Part shown: in pieces, positions 1-8,894 of the stretch
Layout of the letters: every line of letters begins with the position of its first letter
Position numbering within the stretch: the stretch's first letter is position 1
DNA from: Tunturiibacter empetritectus
GTDB taxonomy: Bacteria > Acidobacteriota > Terriglobia > Terriglobales > Acidobacteriaceae
DNA: 64,000 bases
NCBI RefSeq assembly: GCF_013410875.1
Contig: NZ_JACCCU010000002.1
Location: forward strand, 1,116,001-1,180,000
Reading direction: 5' to 3'
The notes under the pieces: generated by a model
The model's input: the letters and a program-made list of their open reading frames with translations, nothing else
Databases searched by the model: none
Told to the model about the DNA's origin: nothing
Translations under genes and position numbers: made by a program

Positions 1-255
1 AGCTACTGGCTCTCTCATACCGCCGAACATACGATCATCTGTCCCGGCCCGTTCTTGTGCGGTCTGACGCGCGGCATGAAGCGGGGTGACTACATCGAAA
101 TTGAGGGCACGCTAAGAGACTTCGAGTACCCCCAACCAGTTGTGATCTCTGAAGACCCACTCGCGATGAAGGAGAGCGGCTTCGAGATACATGCCATCAA
201 GATTCAGCGACTCGACTATCCGCCAAGCGAAGTATACGAGGTTGCCGACAACTAA
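1..255 (+). CDS. ssb: Single-stranded DNA-binding protein-like, C-terminal part (5' cut by window edge)
   Basis: The frame is open from base 1 and ends at TAA 253-255. The visible 84 residues contain a GDYIEIEGTLRDFEY stretch, typical of the OB-fold strand in SSB-type proteins (a basic GD.I.VEG.L pattern). SSB coats single-stranded DNA in replication, repair and conjugation. A strong terminator follows at once, so the gene ends its transcript. The acidic tip usual in SSB is not obvious; the end reads EVYEVADN. The neighbouring conjugation genes fit an SSB carried on a plasmid or conjugative element. Identification rests on a partial protein, so another OB-fold protein is possible. Confidence 0.6.
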   Translation, partial: SYWLSHTAEHTIICPGPFLCGLTRGMKRGDYIEIEGTLRDFEYPQPVVISEDPLAMKESGFEIHAIKIQRLDYPPSEVYEVADN

Positions 256-275
256 TCGTTGTCCAGCCTTCTTCA

Positions 276-305
276 CGGAGAGGCTAACGCCTCTCCGCTC
301 TTTTT
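276..305 (+). terminator. Rho-independent terminator after the ssb-like gene
   Basis: GGAGAGGC (277-284) pairs perfectly with GCCTCTCC (289-296) around a TAAC loop. An extra C276-G297 pair extends the stem, and it is followed by GCTCTTTTT. It lies 21 bases after the stop codon and separates the ssb-like gene from the next operon. Confidence 0.9.
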
Positions 306-344
306 CTGAAATTGCCGCTTCGCCATCGCGGCGGAAGGAACCCA

Positions 345-653
345 ATGTTCGCCAACGCTGTATTCGTTGCCACTCTGATCTTTCTCGCGCTCGGATTCTG
401 GCTGAGCGCGGAACTGCGCTTCCTCACTCCCTGGCGCAGCTTCATTCTTCATCACGATCTTCAGAGCATCGCGCTTTACTGCGCTCTGCTCTTCGCCAAC
501 ATCCTTGGCGTCACCATCTGGATCGAGCGTAAGTTCTTCCTCCGAGATGCCGGTCGCAAGCTCCGGCATCTCGATCAGGAGATTCAGACCGGACAAAGTG
601 AACTGTCCGAAGAGATTCTCTCTCGCTTCGGTGGTGCAGAGGAGGAACAGTAA
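345..653 (+). CDS. Small two-helix membrane protein
   Basis: 102 residues. ATG 345 is preceded by GGAAGG at a normal distance, so it is preferred over an upstream in-frame ATG at 312. Two hydrophobic segments (about residues 2-20 and 40-60) are followed by a charged helical tail rich in E, R and Q, probably cytoplasmic. I do not recognise a family. It is the first gene of a tightly spaced run (2 bases to the next gene) leading to the conjugation-type genes, so a role in the transfer element is inferred only from context. Confidence 0.6.
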   Translation: MFANAVFVATLIFLALGFWLSAELRFLTPWRSFILHHDLQSIALYCALLFANILGVTIWIERKFFLRDAGRKLRHLDQEIQTGQSELSEEILSRFGGAEEEQ

Positions 654-655
654 CT

Positions 656-949
656 ATGTCCAACGAAGACCAATATATGGAGCGCACGCCCGATCTTGTC
701 GCCAGTATCCGTGCAATGCGCGAGTTTGCCGACAAGCAAATGAACCGTTTCACGCACGTGGACGACTACGACGTCCGTCGTGTCGTAGGCCAACTTCCTA
801 AGGCTCCACCGGTTTCTAACGAAACCATCTTGCCTTCTCCCCCAGCCAACCGCCAGAAGAAGTCGTCCGCGAAGCCTGCGAATACCCAGACCGCGATTGA
901 CTTCGCGCCCGCTCCCGCAGGGCGCGGCGATGACGGGGAGGCCGCATGA
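656..949 (+). CDS. Hypothetical protein of the transfer operon
   Basis: 97 residues beginning MSNEDQYMERT. The first 50 residues look helical; the rest is proline-, alanine- and lysine-rich and probably disordered. It starts 2 bases after the previous stop and overlaps the next start by 4 bases (ATGA), so it is translationally coupled on both sides. No domain is recognised. Confidence 0.55.
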   Translation: MSNEDQYMERTPDLVASIRAMREFADKQMNRFTHVDDYDVRRVVGQLPKAPPVSNETILPSPPANRQKKSSAKPANTQTAIDFAPAPAGRGDDGEAA

Positions 950-2004
950 GAATCGACATCCCCCAGGAACCGCCGCGTCGTCGCGATGGCGACGAACGCG
1001 TTGCCCCACAGCCCGGCGAATGGTCCGTCTCCCGCAAGGTCCCTAACAACCCGATTCGCCATCGCCTAAAGTCTCTGGAGGTGAAGGATGAGGACTCTCG
1101 CCGCACCTGTCCTCGGGAGAAACGCCCGCGTGACAAGGGTGCGCGAGATGTTCCGCGTGACCGTCGCCGTCCCGAGCCATCCGCCGATCCTCGGCGTCCG
1201 TCTCGGACAGCGAGTAACATCGTCGGACTTGAATTGCGCCCAGAAGAGAAACAACTCCTGAGCGAAGCTGGGCGCTTTCGCGTCGTCCGCGTCGCGGACC
1301 TCCGCGAGACGCTTTACAACGGAAAATCACGTCCTCTTGAGAATGACCTTCGGTATCTCCGAGACAAAGGTCTCGTCGAAACCTCTCAGGTCAATCTGCG
1401 TCGCGACGGAAGGCGGCGCACGATTGAGCGCGTCGAGGTTGCCACCTTGACCCAGGACGGTCGCCGCTTGCTTCTCAAGCAGGGCGACCTGCCGAAAGAC
1501 CAGAGGCTCTATGCAGGACTAGTAAAGCCGCGCGAGGTGGAGCACGACTCCCAAATCTACCGCGCTTATCGGAAAGAGGTACAGAAGATCACGGAGAAGG
1601 GTGGCTCGAATCTTCGAGTGAAACTCGATTTCGAGATCAAGTCGCAGGTACAGAAGGCGATCCACGCCGAACGCAAAGCCGATCCCAAACGCGACATGGC
1701 CGAGATCAAGCACGAGGTCGCCGAACGCCTGGAGTTGCCGTTCGTCGATGGAAAAATCCAGATCCCTGACGCTCGAATCGAATATGACCTTCCCCGCGAT
1801 ATGGAGCAGACCGTAGATGCGGACGACCGATCACGCACCGGCCACGAGGACATCGAAGTCCTAACCGCCGCCTACCATGCCGGCCATCTCCGATCCAAAG
1901 GCCACGCTGGCTTCCGGAACTATGCCTCTGCCGCAGACCGAGCCACCATCATCTCCAAGATCGAAGACGAACACTATCCCCTGGGAGACATTCTGGAGCT
2001 ATGA
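946..2004 (+). CDS. Winged-helix, replication-relaxation-like DNA-binding protein
   Basis: 352 residues. The first 85 are basic and disordered (many R and P). Residues about 90-165 read like a winged helix: a helix-rich segment RVVRVADLRETLYNG, then LRYLRDKGLVE and a basic wing with a TLTQDG strand. This resembles proteins of mobile elements that bind DNA near origins or mobilisation loci (replication-relaxation type). The C-terminal half is charged and ends in a conserved-looking HAGFRNYASAADRA block. It overlaps both neighbours by 4 bases. The family assignment is inference; the DNA-binding character is well supported by composition and fold pattern. Confidence 0.55.
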   Translation: MRIDIPQEPPRRRDGDERVAPQPGEWSVSRKVPNNPIRHRLKSLEVKDEDSRRTCPREKRPRDKGARDVPRDRRRPEPSADPRRPSRTASNIVGLELRPEEKQLLSEAGRFRVVRVADLRETLYNGKSRPLENDLRYLRDKGLVETSQVNLRRDGRRRTIERVEVATLTQDGRRLLLKQGDLPKDQRLYAGLVKPREVEHDSQIYRAYRKEVQKITEKGGSNLRVKLDFEIKSQVQKAIHAERKADPKRDMAEIKHEVAERLELPFVDGKIQIPDARIEYDLPRDMEQTVDADDRSRTGHEDIEVLTAAYHAGHLRSKGHAGFRNYASAADRATIISKIEDEHYPLGDILEL

Positions 2005-3050
2005 CCATGGACTACGATCCGATCTCATCACTCGAAGCCATCGGCTACCTGGAAAGGGAGGCTTCATTTCTGTATCTGGTTGCCGTTCACTCCGGCTACT
2101 TCCTGCGCCGTCAGTACAACCGCTTCGCTTGTCGCGACGGCGGTACTGCGCTTGATCGGATGCTCCGCAAAGCGGATCGACATAACCATATTCAGGTCAT
2201 CGAATGCGGTCGGGGCTGGCACATTTACCACCTGAAATCGAAGACTCTTTACGCCGCCATCGAACGGCCACACTCCCAGAATCGCCGCATTAAGGGCGAC
2301 GCTCACATCAAATCGCGCCTCATGGTGCTGGACTTCGTCCTCGCACACCTAAGCGCGAACATGCTCGTTGAAGAAGTCAACAAAGTTGACTTCTTCACTA
2401 CGCAGTGTGGTGTCCGGTCGGAACTGCTGCCTCGCAGTCACGCCGGACGCCTGATGTATTTCTCGGATGGGTTCCCCATCCTCGTCTCGAACGCTGGCAT
2501 TCCACGCTTCGCCTTCTTCGACGAGGGACAGGCGACAACAGCTCGCTTCGAGCGCTACCTCAAACAGTACCAACCACTGTTTGGGGCGCTCGGCGAGTTC
2601 GAGTTGGTTTACGTCACCGCCACCAGCAGTAACTCCGCCAGAGCCAAAACCACCTTCAACCGCTTTCTGCCCGCAGACCGCCTGCGCGGAGTCACTGCCG
2701 TGACACCGCTCGGCGTCGATCACTTCCTCGAATATCTCGCCGTCCGTCAGCAGTCCGAGATGGGTGGCCGCGGCGTTCTGTCGAGCGATCTGAAAACTCT
2801 GCGGGAGGGCGGATTACTCTACACCTCGCTGGAGCACCAGGCTCTCTACTCGGCGTGGAAGGCGGGGAGCACCACAGTGGAGAAGGTCCGCCAACGGTTT
2901 CTCCAGACTTCCATGCGTGTGACCTTCTCCACTGTGGTCCTCCCCTCTCGCTACCCATTAGATCCGACGCAGCCCGAGTCTTTCTCTGTCGAGGATGACG
3001 ATACCCATCACCATATCCACCACGATACCCCCTTGTTGGAGGATAAGTGA
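2001..3050 (+). CDS. Hypothetical protein, probable DNA-binding partner on the conjugative element
   Basis: 349 residues. ATG 2001 overlaps the previous stop, so translation is coupled. Residues about 10-85 look like a helical winged-helix module (GYLEREASFLYLVAVHSGYF, then a block with RMLRKADRHNH). The middle resembles a mixed alpha/beta domain (VSNAGIPRFAFFDEGQ; ELVYVTATSS). The tail is histidine- and acid-rich (a HHHIHH stretch), which could bind metal or simply be disordered. Similar pairs of proteins sit upstream of TraG genes in conjugative elements. I cannot name a family. Confidence 0.5.
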   Translation: MTMDYDPISSLEAIGYLEREASFLYLVAVHSGYFLRRQYNRFACRDGGTALDRMLRKADRHNHIQVIECGRGWHIYHLKSKTLYAAIERPHSQNRRIKGDAHIKSRLMVLDFVLAHLSANMLVEEVNKVDFFTTQCGVRSELLPRSHAGRLMYFSDGFPILVSNAGIPRFAFFDEGQATTARFERYLKQYQPLFGALGEFELVYVTATSSNSARAKTTFNRFLPADRLRGVTAVTPLGVDHFLEYLAVRQQSEMGGRGVLSSDLKTLREGGLLYTSLEHQALYSAWKAGSTTVEKVRQRFLQTSMRVTFSTVVLPSRYPLDPTQPESFSVEDDDTHHHIHHDTPLLEDK

Positions 3051-3102
3051 CTTATATACAGAGATTTGCGCTAGTGGATGGGGTCAGGGAGGGGTGTATG
3101 CA

Positions 3103-3171
3103 GGGGGTGGGAGCGACCCCAGTGCGCCGCACTTCCGCGTCGGCTTCGCCGCGCTGGTCGCTCCCACCCCC
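3103..3171 (+). other. Long perfect stem-loop in intergenic DNA
   Basis: A 16-base arm GGGGGTGGGAGCGACC (3103-3118) is repeated as its exact reverse complement at 3156-3171 around a 37-base GC-rich loop. It starts about 50 bases after the stop of the preceding gene. No U-tract follows, so it is not a typical terminator. It could be an mRNA-processing or regulatory structure, or a protein-binding site of the mobile element. Confidence 0.7.
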
Positions 3172-3197
3172 GACCTGCCGTTGACCCAATCAGATAC

Positions 3198-3304
3198 CAC
3201 GTCAGGTCCAGAGTTGGTACCTCGTCCAGTCCGAAGCCTGTACCTGACTTGGCTGAGGTGAGTACCTGGCTCTGGCTAGAGGAGGTACCGGATTAGTCCG
3301 GTAC
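3198..3304 (+). promoter_or_regulatory. GTACC-motif array ending in a perfect palindrome upstream of the 102-aa gene
   Basis: Within about 110 bases GTAC recurs five to six times (GGTACC, TGTACC, AGTACC, GGTACC, GGTACA). The last two form a palindrome, GTACCGGA (3285-3292) TTAG TCCGGTAC (3297-3304), about 45 bases before the start at 3349. Clustered short repeats with a dyad suggest operator or iteron-like sites for a small DNA-binding protein, possibly the ribbon-helix-helix-like product just downstream. Function is inferred. Confidence 0.4.
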
Positions 3305-3348
3305 AAGTTCAAGACGAGGCCGTATCCCGGCCACGGAGGAAACTGCAA

Positions 3349-3657
3349 ATGAGTAGATTCAAGATCGAGCATGGTGCCAGTAAGGTTCGGCTCGTGCTCC
3401 TGAAGACCAATATCGAGGACAGCATCTCAAACGACATCGACCTGATGTGTCAGTGGTCGGATAACGAACGCAAGTACATCATCAACGAGCTTCTGCGTTT
3501 CGCTCTGACACAGGAGGAGGACTTCCTCAAGTACAAAGTCAGCCAGTCCTCACGTCCTCCCAGCGAGCAAAGAATTCAGGCGACGCCGATCAAAGGCACA
3601 ACTGAACCGGTTCGCAAAATCGATTCCACTCCAAACAGCAGCACGCCCCACGCTTAA
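3349..3657 (+). CDS. Small protein with possible ribbon-helix-helix character
   Basis: 102 residues starting MSRFKIEHGASKVRLVLL, with GGAGGAAAC before the ATG. A strand-like start is followed by two helices around SISNDIDLMCQWSDNERKYI and a second helical run (NELLRFALTQEEDF), an arrangement compatible with a ribbon-helix-helix repressor. The last 40 residues are polar and disordered. It lies 8 bases before the TraG-like gene, so it may regulate that operon through the GTACC repeats upstream. This is inference from fold pattern and position. Confidence 0.5.
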   Translation: MSRFKIEHGASKVRLVLLKTNIEDSISNDIDLMCQWSDNERKYIINELLRFALTQEEDFLKYKVSQSSRPPSEQRIQATPIKGTTEPVRKIDSTPNSSTPHA

Positions 3658-3665
3658 GAGGAGAC

Positions 3666-5711
3666 GTGATCCGTATGCGTCTAAGCGCAACTTTTCAACA
3701 GATCGTCCGTCCCCTGGTCGAGTACCGCATCCTGCTGTCGCTTGGACTCAGCGCAGCCTGCGGCATCGTCCTTAATAGCCTTTACCCGATCAATCAGGTG
3801 AACCCTTTACTGCGGTTGATCTCACTCGAACGGTCATCAATCTATCTCGATCTGGTATGGAGCTATAACCTGTTCCTCTACAGCACACCGTTCCTAGTGT
3901 TCTCCATGATGTTCTCTCTGATCTATGTCCATATATATAGAAAAGAGCTGGAGCACGCTGCCGGATCGCTGCCGCCATTCGTCGATCCACGCATCAGGCA
4001 GGAGCTATCGCTGGTACTTGGCGAGGTACATCGTCAGCTCGTTCCGCGACCCAGTCCGACCCCGCGATGGCTCTCCATCCCGGAACGGGGTCTCTATACC
4101 GGCATCGCCTCCTTCGGTTCCATCGGCTCTGGCAAAACCCTCGGCCTGATCCTGCCGGCGATGCGCCAGTTATTCGCATACCGTGCCGATGATCCGGAAA
4201 GAAAGCTCTCGGGCATCGTCCTTGAGGTCAAAGGGGACCTATGCCGCCAACTCCAACGCATCCTTATGTGGTGCGGGCGAGAGACCGACTATGACGAAAT
4301 TTCCCTCGATGGCGATCTGCGCTATAACCCGCTAAATAATACTCTCGACGCCTACGCGCAGGCATTCAACATCGCCTCCATCATTACTTCGATATGGGGC
4401 AAGGGTAAGGAGCCCTTCTGGCAGCAGTCTTATACAGACCTTGTCCGGTACGTGATCCTGCTCCACCGCATCCGCGACGGATACCTGACGATGGTCGATA
4501 TCTTCCGCACCGTCATCAGCGCCGGACGACTCGAAGAACTCATGATCGAAGTTGGAACGCGCTTTAGCACAACCAGCTATATCGGTATCGATACGGAAGC
4601 ATACCTGGAGCATGAGGGTCTGTTGTCCCCGGTGGGATTCGAGTGGCGCGAAGACGAGGAACTTTACCTCGTAGCCTGGACCGAGGCTTTGGAACAGTTG
4701 CTGATCCAACACACGTCAGCAGAATTTGCTGTTTACACTCGAAGGCCATACCAAGCTGAACAGCGAGACCACTTCGAGAGCGTCCAGTATTGGTACTGGG
4801 AACACTGGAAGTTCTTTCGCTCCGAGGTCAAGACTTCGATCGTGCAGGGTATTGTCGTCTTTCTGTCTCTCTTTGAGACCGACGCCAAGGTCCGTCGGGT
4901 CTTCTGTCCGCCCAAAGAGCTGTACGAAGGCAAACCCTGTTCCTCCGACCTCAAAGGGCGGGTACTTCCACCGTTCGACGAACTGATCGAATCCGGCAGA
5001 ATCGTCGGCCTGAACTTCCCGGTGGCTCTCAACCCCGCGCTCGCCAAGACCATCGGCACCTTCATGAAGATCGACTACCAGCGTGCCGTTCAGCTACGCA
5101 TCCCGATTATGGATGCTCACCCCGAACGGCACTTCCGTCCAACGGTATTCATTTGCGACGAGTACCAGAACTTCGCTACAGTCGGTGGTGACAATCCGAC
5201 TGGCGATGAGCGCTTCTACTCGATGTCTCGGCAACCGAAGTGCATTCCCATTGTCGCAACCCAGAGCGTCTCAAGCCTCAAAGAGGCTCTTCCCAACGAA
5301 GGAGTCATGACCCTGCTACAGGCTCTCCGTACCAAGGTCTTTCTGACAACGACAGACCCAGAGACGGCACGATACGCGTCTGAGTTGTGCGGCAAAGCAG
5401 ACCGTACCCGCATCAGCTATACCGTCTCAGAATCCAACACCAATGCAAACGTTGGACTTTTGAGTGGCCGCACCTCGTCCAGTAAAGGTTCTGTCTCTGC
5501 CTCGAAGCAGTACCAGAAACATAAGGAACCACTCTTTGAAGAGAAGGTCTTCTTCGACCTGAAGAATGCACAGTCCGTAGTCGTTGCGTTCGACGGCATC
5601 AGCCCTCTGCCGCCCACGTATTGCTATCTCAAGCCTGATTTCCTGCCCAGCAATATGAGTTGGTTTGAGCAGCAGCAGATCGGCTTCGATCCAGACAAGA
5701 TTTCTACATGA
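3666..5711 (+). CDS. TraG/VirD4-type conjugative coupling protein (TraD_C domain)
   Basis: 681 residues. Type IV coupling proteins are inner-membrane hexameric ATPases that bring the relaxase-DNA complex to the secretion channel. Two N-terminal membrane segments lie at about residues 20-40 and 70-95. Walker A GSIGSGKT is at residues 151-158 and Walker B TVFICDEYQ at about 494-502, followed by TraM-recognition-like sequence (PIVATQSVSSL; TKVFLTTTDPETARYASELCG). The listed start is GTG 3666; ATG 3675 is an equally possible start behind AGAGGAGA. The length is close to the family norm. With the TrbB-like ATPase downstream it marks the region as conjugative, though relaxase and pilus genes are not in view. 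Confidence 0.88.
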   Translation: MIRMRLSATFQQIVRPLVEYRILLSLGLSAACGIVLNSLYPINQVNPLLRLISLERSSIYLDLVWSYNLFLYSTPFLVFSMMFSLIYVHIYRKELEHAAGSLPPFVDPRIRQELSLVLGEVHRQLVPRPSPTPRWLSIPERGLYTGIASFGSIGSGKTLGLILPAMRQLFAYRADDPERKLSGIVLEVKGDLCRQLQRILMWCGRETDYDEISLDGDLRYNPLNNTLDAYAQAFNIASIITSIWGKGKEPFWQQSYTDLVRYVILLHRIRDGYLTMVDIFRTVISAGRLEELMIEVGTRFSTTSYIGIDTEAYLEHEGLLSPVGFEWREDEELYLVAWTEALEQLLIQHTSAEFAVYTRRPYQAEQRDHFESVQYWYWEHWKFFRSEVKTSIVQGIVVFLSLFETDAKVRRVFCPPKELYEGKPCSSDLKGRVLPPFDELIESGRIVGLNFPVALNPALAKTIGTFMKIDYQRAVQLRIPIMDAHPERHFRPTVFICDEYQNFATVGGDNPTGDERFYSMSRQPKCIPIVATQSVSSLKEALPNEGVMTLLQALRTKVFLTTTDPETARYASELCGKADRTRISYTVSESNTNANVGLLSGRTSSSKGSVSASKQYQKHKEPLFEEKVFFDLKNAQSVVVAFDGISPLPPTYCYLKPDFLPSNMSWFEQQQIGFDPDKIST

Positions 5712-5868
5712 AGGCGGTGGAAATGACGGGCAGTGGAAAGCACAGAAACGATGCTGCCGTTTCCCCCTTCCCACCGACCTTGGAAATCGCTTTGCGATTC
5801 CCACATTACCACCACCACGACCACGACATTTTTGATCGCGGACATTCAACCGGTAAGAGGAATAAACG

Positions 5869-6771
5869 ATGAGCTTCGAAGTTATTATTCCGTTTCTCAA
5901 GCCCATCGAACATCTTCTGTCCAACAAAGCAGTTTCCGAGATCATGGTGAATCCCGATGGTTCTGTGTGGATGGAGGAGAAGGGCAACATCGAACTGTTG
6001 TCAGAGATCAGATTTGATGAGGGAGCGTTGTTGACGAGCCTCGAAGTGATCGCCAACCGCTTCGGCAAAAAGCTCGACGCAGACAGCCCAATTCTCAACC
6101 TGCGCCTGCCCGATGGCAGCCGTATGGCGGCGCTCATCCCGCCTGTGGTCAATCCGCTGCCCATGATGACCATTCGCAAGTTTACCTCGCGCGACTTCAC
6201 GGTAGAAGATTTGATTGAGCGCAGAATGCTCAATGTCGAGCAGGCGCAACAGCTCACGGATGCGATTCGCCGTGGAGACAATCTCCTGATCTCTGGTGGA
6301 ACCGGCGCGGGAAAAACGACTTTGATAAACGTCATAGCCGGCTTTATCCCCGATAGCGACCGAATCTTCATCATTGAAGACGTTGCCGAACTCTACATAC
6401 GGAAGCGGCATGTCATATCCGCTGAGGCCCAACTCGATACTCACAAGAGCCAGATCGGATTCAGCGATTTGCTAAAAGCGGCACTCCGCCACAGACCGGA
6501 CAGAATTATAGTAGGGGAGATTCGTGGACCGGAGGCGCGTGTCTTTCTGGACGCCCTCAACACCGGCCATCGCGGATCGCTCTCGACGATCCACGCCAAC
6601 AACGCCGGAGACGCTCTGCGGCGTCTCGCACAGCTTGCCATGCGTGGCTCGAACGGCGTTCCTTTGCATGAAGTCGCCGAGGAGTGCAGGCGATCCATCA
6701 ACCTGGTCGCGCATGTGGCGAATGATGGCGGCTGGCGGCACGTTACAGAGATTCGCACATCGAGGGAATGA
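5869..6771 (+). CDS. VirB11/TrbB-like secretion ATPase
   Basis: 300 residues. This family forms cytoplasmic hexameric ATPases that power type IV (and related type II) secretion and conjugation. It has a short N-terminal domain, then Walker A GGTGAGKT (residues 143-150), an Asp-box region (FIIEDVAEL), Walker B-like RHRPDRIIVGEIRGPEA, and the His-box segment GSLSTIHANN. A good ribosome site (AGAGG) precedes ATG 5869. It follows the coupling protein after 157 bases. It is slightly shorter than typical TrbB proteins, which suggests a compact N-terminal domain. CpaF-like tad ATPase is the alternative, but the TraG neighbour favours conjugation. Confidence 0.85.
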   Translation: MSFEVIIPFLKPIEHLLSNKAVSEIMVNPDGSVWMEEKGNIELLSEIRFDEGALLTSLEVIANRFGKKLDADSPILNLRLPDGSRMAALIPPVVNPLPMMTIRKFTSRDFTVEDLIERRMLNVEQAQQLTDAIRRGDNLLISGGTGAGKTTLINVIAGFIPDSDRIFIIEDVAELYIRKRHVISAEAQLDTHKSQIGFSDLLKAALRHRPDRIIVGEIRGPEARVFLDALNTGHRGSLSTIHANNAGDALRRLAQLAMRGSNGVPLHEVAEECRRSINLVAHVANDGGWRHVTEIRTSRE

Positions 6772-6855
6772 TCCAAGTGGATGTATGCATAAACCCTCAG
6801 AAGTCAGGTGGTCGGGAGCGATCCATACTTCGACCGCAGGATACCTATCTGACCC

Positions 6856-7782
6856 TCAATTGATTTCAATCCTGAGAGCCAAGAGTTGAGAGAGAAATCC
6901 ATCTGCGATCTCTTTGAGTTTGCCGTACCGTTGATCGCGCCTCATGAAGAGCGCGATCTCAATTCCGAGATAGCGATCAGCAAGCGGCTTGAAAACAATT
7001 CCGGAATAGGAGATATGGGCCACAGAAGAACGGGGCAGCAAGGCGATACCAAAGCCATGAACAGTGAACTCAAGAGCGTGCGTCGTACTTTTGACCTCTT
7101 TGAATACCGGTCGTACAGACAGGCTGGCCATATATCTCATTACCCGTCCATAGAACCGTGGCTGCAACGATCGTGGCATCCAGAAGATCATTTCGCGGTC
7201 CAGGTCATGTGCGGTCACCGCTACCTTCTGAGCCAACCGGTGGTTCCTTGGCAGGCAGACCGAGAATCCCTCCTGTCCGACGCGCTGTACCCACAGATCG
7301 CGGTCAACGATGGGGCCAACTCCCAAGGCGACGTGTAGACGGCCCTGAAGAACTCGCTCCACCAACTCTAGAGTATTCGCTGTCTCAAGGACGATTCCGG
7401 AAGGTTCATCGCCGGGAGGATGAGACGCCGGGCTCAGCCTGTTCAAAAGCGGTAGGAACGCATTGTGAGTGTAGGGAGAATACCCGATGCGATAGGGGCC
7501 GGTCTCAATCTGAGCCTGAAATCGGGCGAGATCCCAAGCACGTTCCGCATGGCTGATCGAGAGAGATGCCTCCTGAACGAAGAGCCTTCCTGCAGCGGTA
7601 AGATCCACCTTGCGCGTCGATCTGTCGAACAGCTTGACGCCGATGCTTTGCTCCAGCAACGTGACTCTTCTGGTGAGTGATGGCGGAGTAATTCCCAGCT
7701 TCTTCGAGGCCCGGACGAAATTGCCCTCCTGAGCGATGACGACAATCATGATGGTGACTTCCAATGGATTCTTGCTCTGCAT
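6856..7782 (-). CDS. LysR-family transcriptional regulator
   Basis: 308 residues. The N-terminal winged helix-turn-helix reads FVRASKKLGITPPSLTRRVTLLEQSIG (shown here as a 27-residue span at about 21-47; key pattern A-S-K-L-G-I-T-P-S-L-T-R), followed by the linker helix and LFDRSTRKVDLTAAG. The rest fits the periplasmic-binding-like effector domain (YRIGYSPYTHNAFLPLLN onward). Full length for the family. It points away from the ATPase gene and has no divergent partner: 1.1 kb of gene-poor DNA follows its start, so its target is unknown. Confidence 0.88.
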   Translation of the reverse strand: MQSKNPLEVTIMIVVIAQEGNFVRASKKLGITPPSLTRRVTLLEQSIGVKLFDRSTRKVDLTAAGRLFVQEASLSISHAERAWDLARFQAQIETGPYRIGYSPYTHNAFLPLLNRLSPASHPPGDEPSGIVLETANTLELVERVLQGRLHVALGVGPIVDRDLWVQRVGQEGFSVCLPRNHRLAQKVAVTAHDLDREMIFWMPRSLQPRFYGRVMRYMASLSVRPVFKEVKSTTHALEFTVHGFGIALLPRSSVAHISYSGIVFKPLADRYLGIEIALFMRRDQRYGKLKEIADGFLSQLLALRIEIN

Positions 7783-8894
7783 GGAGACCTGCCTTCAAAG
7801 TAGAGGTTATGATGCGTGGGAAATGCCTTTCTGCGTCAGCGATTCTGGAATAAAACGAAATGGAGGGGCTAGATATTGCGCAGCTCTGTTCCTACACTTG
7901 CGCCGATTAGACCTTCTTCCGTGGGATGGCACAGTAATCCCCATCGTTGGAGAAAACTACACAAATTGGAGTCATTTTTGTGCAGAGCTCGGAACCTGCG
8001 AAACAGGCTCATATCCGCCTAGCAGGACACACCCAAATGCGACCGGGCAAGGGTAGTCAACGCAATCCTGGTTTCGGCAGGTCGGATACGACTCTTCTTC
8101 ATTTTGTGGACGAGTCGGACTAAAACGCACCACTGCAGCCACCGCACATGGAGGATCAACTTCGACCGTGAGGTTTGCGGTTCCTCTGCAGCGACTCCGA
8201 ACCCCTGTTTCTTCAGGATCGTAGGCAAATAATTGAAATGGCACAACTCGGCCCAATCGTACATAGCTCCCTACTCAGCGAAAGAAAGAGCAATCAGTGT
8301 GACATTGGAGCCGGACTGGCTCCGTGCCGCAAGCTTGGCAGTGAGATGGTGGACATGCAACAGAAATTATGCGATTGGCCAAATTTACTCTCTCAATGAA
8401 ACTGGAGAGCCCGACTTGAAATGTGTCGGAGGCTGAGAGAGTAATGCTAGACGAGCAGAGCTACGGCGGATCAAAGTGACAGTCACGAACGGCTGGATGA
8501 TTGTCCAGGCGTCGAAGGGGAGTGCGGTAAGGTCTGTAGACGGACTGGCCAAGCGCGCGAAGGAAATGCCCCTAAGAGCTGACTCGCGGAGGCTTTGAAG
8601 GTCCTCATCCTAACCAAAATATGCTAAGAACTGAAGCTCACTGCGAAACATCTCTAAAACCGCTAATCGGACGGATTCTCGCGTTTGGCGACGAAGCCGA
8701 ATATTTCCTGTTGCGTTACCTTATGTCGAGGCACAAAATTGCTCATATCGTCGGCTCGCGCCATATAGGCAATAGGCAAACTTTGAAGTAAATATTCTTT
8801 ACATGGATTCTGTACGATCCTGCTGCTAAGGGCTCTCCTGTTCATTTCGTCATTCCGACTCCCGTGCTGAGCTTCTTTGAGGAGGCTGCTCATT
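7783..8894. other. Gene-poor stretch
   Basis: Only short, overlapping, biased frames are present, none with a convincing ribosome site or recognisable motif. The stretch probably holds the LysR promoter at its left end and, at its right end, the GAGGAGG ribosome site (8879-8885) of the next gene. The sequence may be decayed coding DNA, but I could not identify a parent gene. Confidence 0.5.

Noticed and set aside
5427-6374. Long minus-strand frame of 315 codons opposite the end of the TraG and start of the ATPase genes
   Set aside because: It is antisense to two recognised genes, has no motif, and its serine/arginine composition is typical of a shadow frame.
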